Assembly: GCA_964626595.1 (NCBI GenBank)
Contig: CAZVFU010000033.1
Coordinates: 1 to 23,668 of the forward strand
Direction: 5' to 3'
Length of the DNA stretch: 23,668 nucleotides
Source of the DNA: JAWLFI01 sp964626595
Lineage (GTDB): Bacteria > Bacteroidota > Bacteroidia > Chitinophagales > Saprospiraceae
The position numbers and the translations under genes were made by a program. The notes under the pieces are model-generated. The model was not told where the DNA came from and made no database searches. It saw nothing but the letters and a program-made list of their open reading frames with translations. Each line of letters opens with the position of its first letter. Position 1 is the first letter of the stretch. Shown piece by piece: positions 16,853 through 23,668 of the stretch.

Positions 16853-17024
16853 AACAAACGAAATCTTACCATTACCACTAAATAAGTATGTAAAAGTTGA
16901 GGTAGATATTGTTCAGATTAATGCTCGATAATGGAGTAAAGCCTTTGCTCTAGGATTGAAGAGCAACGAAGAGCTGAGAAAAAAGATCAAGACTTAGTCT
17001 TTAACGAATTTAGCGGTAAGGAAA

Positions 17025-17741
17025 CTATAGAGATGACCATTTCGTCAACTGTTTTTCAAGTGCGCGTAAATCTTTAGGGTAATCGGCCGTAAACTCCATG
17101 GTTTTGTTACTTGCAGGATGTTTAAACTCCAGTAAACGAGCATGTAGGGGTGTTCTACGCAATAAAGGTTGTTCTTCCTTATTTTTCCCTGCCCTATATT
17201 TCTTTTTTATCTCTGAGAGGTAAAAATACTCTCTATTTCCATACATGGGGTCTACCATTAGTGGACACCCTATGTGAGCAGCATGAATACGAGCTTGGTG
17301 AGTTCTTCCCGTTAAGAGCTCAAACTGTAATAAACTGTTAAAACGAAATTTCTTTATAATTTCATATAGTGAGCGAGAAGGCTTGCCCTTTTTGTGAATG
17401 ATCCCTTTGCCATCTGTTCTTTTCAGTATCGGCTCGTCAATTATTCCTGAGTCTGTTAGCGGGTGCCCATCGCAAAACAAGTGATACACCTTTTTTACCC
17501 GGCGTTCCTGAAACTGTAGACTAAGTTCGCGATGAGCCATTTCGTTCTTCGCAAAACAAATAAGACCGGATGTGTCTTTATCCAATCGATGAATAACAAA
17601 AATATCGTTATACTCTTTCTCTAAATAGGATTTGAGATTGAATTTATTTGTTTGATATCGATCTGGAATACTTAAAATATGGGCATCCTTATTTAAGACG
17701 ATGATATCATCGTCTTCATATATAACATTTTGTTTCTTCAT
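17025..17741 (-). CDS. RluA-family pseudouridine synthase
   Basis: A 238-residue RNA pseudouridine synthase. The catalytic Asp is D54 in HRLDKDTSGL; the other family motifs are NVIYEDDDIIVLNK (5-18), RRVKKVYHLFCDG (about 85-97) and the C-terminal LTGRTHQARIHAAHIGCPLMVDPMYG (about 143-168). No N-terminal S4 domain is present, which points to the RluA/TruC-like short group; whether rRNA or tRNA is the target cannot be read. Its start overlaps the stop of the upstream RibF-glycosyltransferase gene by four bases (ATGA), so the two are translationally coupled. About 172 bases separate it from the convergent ABC-F gene. Confidence 0.93.
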   Translation of the reverse strand: MKKQNVIYEDDDIIVLNKDAHILSIPDRYQTNKFNLKSYLEKEYNDIFVIHRLDKDTSGLICFAKNEMAHRELSLQFQERRVKKVYHLFCDGHPLTDSGIIDEPILKRTDGKGIIHKKGKPSRSLYEIIKKFRFNSLLQFELLTGRTHQARIHAAHIGCPLMVDPMYGNREYFYLSEIKKKYRAGKNKEEQPLLRRTPLHARLLEFKHPASNKTMEFTADYPKDLRALEKQLTKWSSL

Positions 17742-19744
17742 GCTGGTTTTACCTGGGTATACGTTTTCTTATTTCGCAAAAAGTAGTCGAACACTATACT
17801 TCGAGATAATCTAACTTTTCCTACATTGGATTTCAATTGTCGAGTATTTCGAATATCACGGATTCTTCGTGTATTCAGCTTTCTTTTCTTTATTAAATCA
17901 GGCAAGTTTTTTGCAACATACAAATAGGCTCTGAAAACAGAGCGAGCTGCAGGCGTTTTTTTATCGATCAAGAATTTGAATGCTGCTCCCACATCCAAAA
18001 TCACTCGGACAGGAGCGAGCCAAAGAAACTTTGGGCCAGGTTCATTTTTTATTAAAGTAATGATATTGTTGCGAAAGTTGAGGAATACCTTGTGCGGATC
18101 TACATAAGAGAGTGTTCCTCCGCCAAGATGGAAAACAGTAGAAGAGGGCTCATAATGAATTTTATAACCCGCTCTAAGCAATCGCCAAGAAAGATCAATT
18201 TCTTCTTGGTGTGCAAAAAAGTCAGGATCAAAACCACCTGACCGAAAGAATAAGTCAGATTTAATCAACATGGCCGCACCACTCGCCCAAAAAATTGACT
18301 CAGGAATATCGTATTGGCCCTTATCTTTCTCTACAGTTTCAAAAATTCTTCCCCTACAAAAAGGATACCCAAGAATATCCATTCCTCCACCGGCTGCTCC
18401 GGCATATTCAAAATACTCGGGTTGACGAACGGATTTAATTTTGGGCTGTACTGCAACGATATCTGGATTCGATTCCATACGAGAAACTAGAGGTTCTAAC
18501 CAGCCTTTAGAAACCATCACATCATTATTCAATAGCAGAAAATAATCCGCTTGAATTTTATCTAAGCCTTTATTGTACCCATCCGCAAAACCATAGTTTT
18601 CCTCTAGGAGACTGATCGTAATATTGGGATAGTTTTCTTTAATCCATTTTAAAGATGTATCTGAGGATGCATTGTCAACAATATAAATTCGGGCCTCATT
18701 TTCAGGTGTATGGGCAACAAGAGAAGGCAGAAAGTTTTGTAAATGATCCAGACCATTGTAGTTTAGAATCACTATGGCTACAGACTTATTTTTTATTTCA
18801 GATAATACATCCTTTTCTCTGAGATGATTTTGAGCTACTACCTGGTCTAAACGAAGTTGGTGACGAAGCTCATTCAGATCTTCAAATTTTTCATCTTTCC
18901 GTATGTAGGTTACAAATCGAATAATTATCTCTTCACCATAGATATTCTGATCAAAATCAAAAATATTGACCTCGATTAGGGGCAACCCTGTTTTTTCAAC
19001 GCTTGGTTTAGTGCCGTAATATAACATAGCTCCATAAACCTTATCTTCATACTCCACAGTAGCAGAATAAATCCCTTGTGGGGGAAGTAACTTCATTTTA
19101 TGGTCAACGCGTACATTTGCAGTTGGAAAACCAAGTTGATGACCTAGTTTATTTCCGTGTTCAACTTTACCAATTACGGCATAATTATGTCCTAATAATT
19201 CATTTGCTTCTTGAATTTTGCCATCTCCAATCGCATTGCGAATTTTAGTAGAGCTAATTGATATTTCCTTAATACTTTGCTTTTCTATCTCGATTACTTC
19301 AAAATCAAGATGTGCGCTGTACTCTTTTAGTAAGTAAACATTCCCTTCGCGATTTCGGCCAAATCGGTGATCGTAACCGATAACCACACAGCTTGGGCGG
19401 AATTTTTTGTAAATAAAATTCTCGATATACTCTTCAGCATGTAGTTGTGAAAATTCTACTGTGAATGGAACAATCACCAAATGGTCGATATCTAATTTTG
19501 ATAGCTCCTCTATTTTCTCCTTTTTTAGAGTCAGCAACTGTAATGAAGAATCCTGTGGAAAAATAATTGATCGAGGATGAGGACTAAATGTAACTACGAC
19601 ACTTTCACCATTGAATTTGTTCGCTATTTTATTCAAATGCCGAAATATAGTTTTATGACCTTGGTGCACTCCATCAAAGGACCCAATGGTGATAACGGCA
19701 TTTTTAAAATCCGGTAATTCCTCTATATTTTCATGAATTTTCAT
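17738..19744 (-). CDS. ribF: fusion of bifunctional riboflavin kinase/FAD synthetase (RibF) and family-2 glycosyltransferase
   Basis: A single 668-residue frame. Residues 1-311 are a complete RibF: FMN adenylyltransferase domain with GSFDGVHQGH (21-30) and SSTKIRNAIGDGKI (164-177), then the flavokinase domain with GHQLGFPTANV (201-211) and LIEVNIFDFDQNIYG (256-270). It makes FMN and FAD from riboflavin. Residues 321-668 are a complete GT2 enzyme: VAIVILNYNG, DNASSD (357-362), LLLNNDV (403-409, in place of DxD), and GGFDPDFFAHQEEIDLSWR (503-521), then a basic C-terminal tail. The short linker has no ATG, TTG or GTG start between residues 300 and 324, so the glycosyltransferase has no separate start. 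RibF is normally about 310 residues. The sugar donor is unknown. Coupled to the RluA-type gene downstream. Confidence 0.9.
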   Translation of the reverse strand: MKIHENIEELPDFKNAVITIGSFDGVHQGHKTIFRHLNKIANKFNGESVVVTFSPHPRSIIFPQDSSLQLLTLKKEKIEELSKLDIDHLVIVPFTVEFSQLHAEEYIENFIYKKFRPSCVVIGYDHRFGRNREGNVYLLKEYSAHLDFEVIEIEKQSIKEISISSTKIRNAIGDGKIQEANELLGHNYAVIGKVEHGNKLGHQLGFPTANVRVDHKMKLLPPQGIYSATVEYEDKVYGAMLYYGTKPSVEKTGLPLIEVNIFDFDQNIYGEEIIIRFVTYIRKDEKFEDLNELRHQLRLDQVVAQNHLREKDVLSEIKNKSVAIVILNYNGLDHLQNFLPSLVAHTPENEARIYIVDNASSDTSLKWIKENYPNITISLLEENYGFADGYNKGLDKIQADYFLLLNNDVMVSKGWLEPLVSRMESNPDIVAVQPKIKSVRQPEYFEYAGAAGGGMDILGYPFCRGRIFETVEKDKGQYDIPESIFWASGAAMLIKSDLFFRSGGFDPDFFAHQEEIDLSWRLLRAGYKIHYEPSSTVFHLGGGTLSYVDPHKVFLNFRNNIITLIKNEPGPKFLWLAPVRVILDVGAAFKFLIDKKTPAARSVFRAYLYVAKNLPDLIKKRKLNTRRIRDIRNTRQLKSNVGKVRLSRSIVFDYFLRNKKTYTQVKPA

Positions 19745-19746
19745 TG

Positions 19747-19767
19747 TGTAAAAATAGCTATTTTACA
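19747..19767. promoter_or_regulatory. near-perfect palindrome just upstream of ribF fusion
   Basis: TGTAAAA (19747-19753) and TTTTACA (19761-19767) are perfect inverted arms around TAGCTA, offset by one A. It lies 3 bases from the ATG of the ribF fusion. A closely similar TAAAAATAGCTRTTTTA stretch occurs at 4792-4808, touching the photolyase start. It could be an operator, or a core promoter element (the minus strand contains TATTTTTA, one mismatch from TAnnTTTG). Confidence 0.35.
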
Positions 19768-19901
19768 GACATTTAAGTAACGGGGCATGCGATCTTGGAA
19801 AAAGAAACTTATGCGATCCTTTTGTCAAAACCATGAATACCGTTTATCTTTTATCATACAACTAAGTATATTAACGTTTGTTAAATATAAAATGAGATTA
19901 A

Positions 19902-20996
19902 ATGGAAAAGAAAGATATACTTGAGATTTTAAAAGACGTGCCGGTTCCCAATATTGGGCAAAATGTTATGACTTTGGGATGGCTGAAGGAAGTGCGTGTT
20001 GATGATGGCAATATTTATTGTGACCTGACCATTCCGATGGATCGCGCAGACATTAAAAATGACTTAAACTTCAGTCTTATTGGAGCTATCCAGGAAAAGT
20101 TTCCCGATGTCGAAGTGCATATTCATTTTACCACTACCATGATGGATAATAGCGCTCCATCCAAGGACTTGGGTCCTATGAGTGGAATTAAGAACATTAT
20201 TGCTGTAGGCTCGGGAAAAGGTGGCGTTGGGAAGTCAACCATATCCATGAATTTAGCATTGGGACTTAAAGCCCTTGGAGCTAAAGTCGGAATTTTAGAT
20301 GCCGATTTATATGGACCTTCCATTCCAACTATGATGGGAATTGGAGGTATGCGTCCGAAAGTAAAAATAGTTGATGGAAAAAATTTGATTGTTCCGATTG
20401 AAAAATTCGGCATTCACGCTATGTCCATAGGTCTTGTTGTTGACCCGGAACAGGCCGTCGTGTTAAGAGGGCCGAGGTTAGCTGGTATTATTAAACAGTT
20501 TTTCAATGAATGTGCATGGCCTGCTTTGGATTACTTAATTGTTGATTTACCCCCAGGAACGGGAGACATTCAGTTAACGATGGTCCAAACTGTTCCCGTA
20601 ACAGGAGCAGTAATGGTTACAACCCCGCAGGAAGTGGCATATGCAGATGCGCTTAAGGCCATGAATATGTTTAAATTAGATCAGATTCAGGTTCCTGTGA
20701 TTGGAGTTGTAGAGAATATGTCCTGGTTTAGCCCGATTGATATGCCCGACAAAAAATACTTATTATTTGGCGAGGGTGGAGGCAAGAGATTAGCGAAAGT
20801 AGGCAATACTGTACTATTGGGCCAGGTACCTCTGGTTCAGGGCATTCGGGAAAGCAGTGATGAGGGGGAACCCATTATGACGAAAAAAGAGCATCCATCT
20901 CAAGAGTATTTTATTAACTTAGCAAAAAATACTGCCAGACAAACTGCTATGCGAAATGAGAGTCTAGATCCAACACGCGCAGTCCATATTCAGTAA
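19902..20996 (+). CDS. mrp: Mrp/ApbC-family Fe-S cluster carrier ATPase
   Basis: A 364-residue P-loop protein of the Mrp/NBP35 family that carries and delivers Fe-S clusters in the cytoplasm. Residues 1-85 are a MIP18-type (DUF59) domain; GSGKGGVGKST at 103-113 is the deviant Walker A, DADLYGPSIPTMMG near 139-152 the A' region, and DYLIVDLPPGTGDIQLT near 210-226 the Walker B region. The CxxC that normally holds the bridging cluster near NMSWF is absent here: NMSWFSPIDMPDKKYLLFG contains no Cys. From memory this is usual for Bacteroidota members. It is followed by an Nfu-type gene 22 bases on, which fits a shared role in cluster transfer. Confidence 0.93.
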   Translation: MEKKDILEILKDVPVPNIGQNVMTLGWLKEVRVDDGNIYCDLTIPMDRADIKNDLNFSLIGAIQEKFPDVEVHIHFTTTMMDNSAPSKDLGPMSGIKNIIAVGSGKGGVGKSTISMNLALGLKALGAKVGILDADLYGPSIPTMMGIGGMRPKVKIVDGKNLIVPIEKFGIHAMSIGLVVDPEQAVVLRGPRLAGIIKQFFNECAWPALDYLIVDLPPGTGDIQLTMVQTVPVTGAVMVTTPQEVAYADALKAMNMFKLDQIQVPVIGVVENMSWFSPIDMPDKKYLLFGEGGGKRLAKVGNTVLLGQVPLVQGIRESSDEGEPIMTKKEHPSQEYFINLAKNTARQTAMRNESLDPTRAVHIQ

Positions 20997-21018
20997 TTTT
21001 TTGTAAAATTTCAAAAAC

Positions 21019-21297
21019 ATGGAATCGTTTTCAAAAGAGGATTTGATAGAACAAGTTAATACGGCCTTAGACGAGGTGAGACCTCATTTGGCTGTCGATG
21101 GCGGAAATATTGAGGTTGTTGATGTCACCCATGAAGGCATTGTGAAAATTAGATGGTTAGGGACTTGTGAACATTGTTCTATGAGTGCTATGACCATGAA
21201 AGCAGGAGTAGAAGAAACCATTAAATCCAAATTGCCTGATATCAAAGAAGTAATTGCAGTAAACGGAGCTTTTTCATCTGAACTTCCGTCAGTATGA
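21019..21297 (+). CDS. NifU C-terminal-domain (Nfu) Fe-S cluster protein
   Basis: A 92-residue protein that is just the NifU C-terminal domain. It shows RPHLAVDGGNIEVVDV (21-36) and the cluster-binding GTCEHCSMSAMTMKAGVE with C50 and C53 (CxxC), which bridge a [4Fe-4S] cluster between two subunits for delivery to target proteins. It follows mrp and overlaps pyrF by four bases (ATGA), making the three genes one unit. The pairing with an Mrp lacking its own CxxC is notable. NfuA of E. coli has an extra N-terminal domain that is missing here. Confidence 0.93.
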   Translation: MESFSKEDLIEQVNTALDEVRPHLAVDGGNIEVVDVTHEGIVKIRWLGTCEHCSMSAMTMKAGVEETIKSKLPDIKEVIAVNGAFSSELPSV

Positions 21298-22103
21298 CCC
21301 GATTTGAACTAGAAAAGCAAATTGCTGAAAAGCGATCTTGTCTTTGTGTTGGTTTAGACTCTGACTTTAATAAACTACCTTCTCATTTTTCTTCGGATGC
21401 AAAAGGGGTACTTGATTTTAATAAAGAAATTATTTCTGCTACTCGTGACCTCTGTGTTTCTTATAAACTAAACACTGCTTTTTATGAGGTTATGGGAGCC
21501 GAAGGCTGGACTGTATTGAAAGAAACCATTAAATATATAGGCCCGAATCATCTCATCATTGCGGATGCCAAAAGAGGAGATATTGGAAATACAGCAGTTC
21601 AATATGCGAAAACATTCTTTGATCAGCTTCAGGCAGATGCCATCACTCTAAGTCCATATATGGGCGGGGATACCCTAAAAGCGTTTATGTCCTATGGGAA
21701 TAAGTGGAGCATAGTATTGGCTTTGACATCGAATTCAGGGTCTAAAGATCTTCAATGGTTGCCTACAAAGGGTGGCTTCGTCTATCAACATGTTGTAGAA
21801 CTAGTAAAGAATCTAGGTACAGCTGAAAATACAATGTTTGTAGTGGGAGGTACTCGGCCCAGCGATTTGAGGGCCATGCGTACGGATTGTCCGAATCACT
21901 TTTTTTTAGTTCCTGGTGTGGGTAAACAAGGGGGGACAGTATCCGAGGTAATGAAGGCGGGTAAAATCGACTCCAAATCTTGTGGTTTATTGATCAATTC
22001 ATCTCGTTCTATTATTTTCGCCTCATCTGAAACAGACTTTGCAGAAGCAGCCCGGTCGGCAGCAAAAGATTTGACTTTACAAATGGCTGAATTTATATCG
22101 TAA
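21294..22103 (+). CDS. pyrF: orotidine-5'-phosphate decarboxylase (class 2)
   Basis: A 269-residue enzyme for the last step of UMP synthesis. The catalytic group is D91-K93-D96 in ADAKRGDIGNTAVQYAKTFF, with the conserved substrate loops LCVGLDSDFNKLP (17-29) and ITLSPYMGGDTL. The length is that of the longer PyrF class (about 270 residues). It begins in the last codon of the Nfu gene, an unusual but simple coupling. Its 3' end overlaps the convergent exonuclease gene by 11 bases. Pyrimidine regulation is not visible in the sequence. Confidence 0.95.
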   Translation: MTRFELEKQIAEKRSCLCVGLDSDFNKLPSHFSSDAKGVLDFNKEIISATRDLCVSYKLNTAFYEVMGAEGWTVLKETIKYIGPNHLIIADAKRGDIGNTAVQYAKTFFDQLQADAITLSPYMGGDTLKAFMSYGNKWSIVLALTSNSGSKDLQWLPTKGGFVYQHVVELVKNLGTAENTMFVVGGTRPSDLRAMRTDCPNHFFLVPGVGKQGGTVSEVMKAGKIDSKSCGLLINSSRSIIFASSETDFAEAARSAAKDLTLQMAEFIS

Positions 22104-23463
22104 GGATTTTATACTTGTTTTTGCGCATGGATAGCTCCTTAAAAATTATTTTATTGGTAAAAGCTGTTCCAAAATAGGGCTGCGAATGATGATCGAGCTC
22201 TTCGGGTGAACTAATGCTGATGTCACTGCTCATGCTTCCATAAGCTGTGATTATACCAGACTCTATTTTCACAAAGCCGACGGACTGTTCCTCTGAAAGA
22301 GGCTCCCAAATTATTTGGTCTTTTGAAAAGTATTGGGATAATTGGTCTTCAAATTGGCTTATAAGGTCGCCATCTGGCGAGACAACCTGACAGCTACCTG
22401 TTTGTCGCTGCCAGCAATTCGACGGTTTTTTGCCCTGTAAAGCACATGCACAAACCCCCAACTCTTTTGAGATGTTCTCAATATGAATATAGGCATGCTT
22501 CCGTTGGCCAAACTCTGCCAAAACCGGCCACTTTTGCTTTCGTGCACGAGTCTGAGTGTGTACTTTAAAGAAAGTTCGACCTCCTTGTATATGTTTCGCA
22601 ATCACGTAAGGAAATGATCTTCTCTTTTGCGCTTTATTTATCGGTGGATTATACTTTTTAATATACTCATCCTCCTTCAAAAGTGCTATTAAGTTACCCG
22701 GAGTAAGTTCAAATTCTATATTCTGAATGGCTCTCAAGAGTCGATCTGCCTTCTTTCCGGTCTTCCCAAAATGTTCAAAAACCCTGCGCTTAATGTTATC
22801 GCTTTTACCTATGTATGCATAATTTCCACTCTCGTCTAACATAAAGTATACTCCAGGTTTCTCTGGCAGATCGTGCAATACTTCTAAGGGTAAGGCCTCA
22901 GGGAGACGAGCGGTCTGGACTCCAAAATTCACTAGGCTTTTAATTTCCTCCCAGGTGGATGTTTTGTCCTCAAAAGACCGAAGCAAAAATTCCGCAGTTG
23001 CCTGAGCATCACCAAGAGCTCGATGTCGATCCGACATGTGTAAATTGAACCGTTTAACGAGTTTAGACAGGCCGTGGGATTTAAACTCTGGGTAAAGTTT
23101 TCTGGATAATTGAACCGTACATAATCGGCGTGAGGTAAAGGTATATCCTAGCTGCTGAAATTCATATTTTAAAAAATTATAATCGAAATTTACGTTATGA
23201 GCCACAAAAATATGGCCTTTCAGCTTTAATACGATTTCTTTTGCTATTTCATAGAACTTTGGAGCTTTTTTTACTTCTTCATTGGAGATGCCGGTCATTC
23301 CCGCAATAAAGGGGGGAATAGATCGCTCTGGATTGATCAGAGAGTCAAAGGTTTCAACTACTTTTCCATTTTGAATAATCACAATCCCGATTTCGATTAT
23401 TCGGTCTCTGGAAGGCAGACTTCCAGTGGTTTCTAAATCTACAACGGCAAATTTCATATTCAT
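22093..23463 (-). CDS. DnaQ-like exonuclease fused to GIY-YIG nuclease
   Basis: A 456-residue two-nuclease protein. Residues 1-165 are a DEDDh 3'-5' exonuclease like DNA polymerase III epsilon: D9 and E11 (VVDLETTG), D94 (AHNVNFDYNFL), H147 and D152 (HRALGDA). Residues about 197-280 are a GIY-YIG domain like UvrC/Cho: PGVYFMLDESGNYAYIGKSD, R226, and KEDEYIKKYNPPIN with the metal-binding Glu. Further on, C338, C340, C350 and C358 (LGVCACALQG...NCWQRQTGSC) resemble the Cys cluster that follows the nuclease in UvrC/Cho. The combination is widespread in Bacteroidota as a DNA-repair or editing protein of unproved role. Start: ATG at 23463, or ATG at 23457. Confidence 0.92.
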   Translation of the reverse strand: MNMKFAVVDLETTGSLPSRDRIIEIGIVIIQNGKVVETFDSLINPERSIPPFIAGMTGISNEEVKKAPKFYEIAKEIVLKLKGHIFVAHNVNFDYNFLKYEFQQLGYTFTSRRLCTVQLSRKLYPEFKSHGLSKLVKRFNLHMSDRHRALGDAQATAEFLLRSFEDKTSTWEEIKSLVNFGVQTARLPEALPLEVLHDLPEKPGVYFMLDESGNYAYIGKSDNIKRRVFEHFGKTGKKADRLLRAIQNIEFELTPGNLIALLKEDEYIKKYNPPINKAQKRRSFPYVIAKHIQGGRTFFKVHTQTRARKQKWPVLAEFGQRKHAYIHIENISKELGVCACALQGKKPSNCWQRQTGSCQVVSPDGDLISQFEDQLSQYFSKDQIIWEPLSEEQSVGFVKIESGIITAYGSMSSDISISSPEELDHHSQPYFGTAFTNKIIFKELSMRKNKYKILTI

Positions 23464-23624
23464 TGGTTCTCACATACAAAGATATAAATATATACACAGA
23501 AGTACATTTGATTCATATTTATTAGATTTTATGAAAAGGGATATAGTAGAAAGGGCTTTTCCGAGTTTCAAAAGGTTGTAAAAATCAAAATAGGCCTAAA
23601 AACTTGGGTAAGCGCTGTGCAGGG

Positions 23625-23665
23625 AGCCGCTAAAGGCGGCTGTCCTCCCCGGGAAAGGGGAGGAC
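23625..23665. repeat. tandem strong hairpins at window end
   Basis: AGCCGC (23625-23630), loop TAAAG, GCGGCT (23636-23641); then immediately GTCCTCCCC (23642-23650), loop GGGAAA, GGGGAGGAC (23657-23665). Both stems are perfect and GC-rich in an AT-rich region, so the segment looks foreign to its surroundings; no T-tract follows. The rest of 23464-23624 is AT-rich with no credible gene. From memory, intergenic repeats with GGGGAGG palindromes occur in Bacteroidota, so this may be a dispersed repeat. Confidence 0.65.
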
Positions 23666-23668
23666 CGA

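Noticed and set aside
16853..17024. Possible terminator or gene remnant between the ABC-F gene and the RluA-type gene
   Set aside because: Only short stems (such as GAGTAAA/TTTGCTC at 16934-16950) without T-tracts, and no readable protein in six frames.
23532..23582. Short open frame starting MKRDIVERAF after the nuclease gene
   Set aside because: Only 16 codons, no supporting signal, so treated as chance.
1..23668. CRISPR array, tRNA, rRNA, insertion sequence or prophage genes
   Set aside because: No spaced direct repeats, no cloverleaf with a plausible anticodon arm, and no transposase or phage protein among the open frames.

Overview
The window looks like chromosomal DNA of a low-GC member of the Bacteroidota, most probably of the Saprospiria (Lewinella/Haliscomenobacter-type) lineage. 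Three things point there. A large secreted protein ends in a type IX secretion (T9SS) sorting domain. The same protein carries a dockerin-like segment of a style I associate with Saprospiria (an EF-hand followed by a W-rich stretch and a second EF-hand). Several genes also have well-conserved Bacteroidota relatives (the glycosyltransferase of the ribF fusion, the DnaQ/GIY-YIG nuclease, LytTR-type two-component genes), and TAnnTTTG-type -7 promoter elements occur before some starts. No rRNA, tRNA, transposase, prophage or CRISPR array was seen. The taxonomic call is from protein style and memory, not from a search.

Layout: (1) 1-115, hairpin-rich edge. (2) 116-604 (-), PyrR-like phosphoribosyltransferase. 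(3) 694-3830 (+), a four-gene run: a membrane NarI-like/ferredoxin-like subunit, a CCG-domain Fe-S subunit (together a split EtfAB:menaquinone-oxidoreductase-like complex), a conserved Bacteroidota protein, and a Spo0M-like arrestin-fold protein. (4) 3831-4760 (-), a TPR-type lipoprotein, divergent from (5) 4808-6163 (+), a photolyase. (6) 6173-7603 (-), an unrecognised all-helical protein. (7) 7776-10399 (+), the T9SS-secreted protein, interrupted by a 100-N gap flanked by an exact 55-bp duplication; the gap is almost certainly an assembly artefact. (8) 12333-10542 (-), a LytS/LytTR two-component pair. (9) 12450-16852 (+), a five-gene run: 6-pyruvoyl-tetrahydropterin-synthase-type enzyme, folE, fabD, yqgE, ABC-F ATPase. 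(10) 19744-17025 (-), a RibF-glycosyltransferase fusion overlapped by an RluA-type pseudouridine synthase. (11) 19902-22103 (+), mrp, nfu, pyrF. (12) 22093-23463 (-), DnaQ exonuclease fused to GIY-YIG. (13) 23464-23668, non-coding, ending in two strong hairpins.

How the genes work together: mostly housekeeping. The first run feeds electrons from (probably) electron-transfer flavoprotein into the quinone pool. PTPS-type enzyme plus FolE make the first two steps of tetrahydrobiopterin synthesis from GTP. FabD supplies malonyl-ACP. Mrp and Nfu are Fe-S cluster carriers, and the window holds several probable Fe-S clients (the electron-transfer pair and perhaps the four-Cys nuclease). RibF makes FMN/FAD, which photolyase uses. 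The most unusual item is the single-chain RibF-GT2 fusion; the most actionable is the collapsible assembly gap in the T9SS protein.
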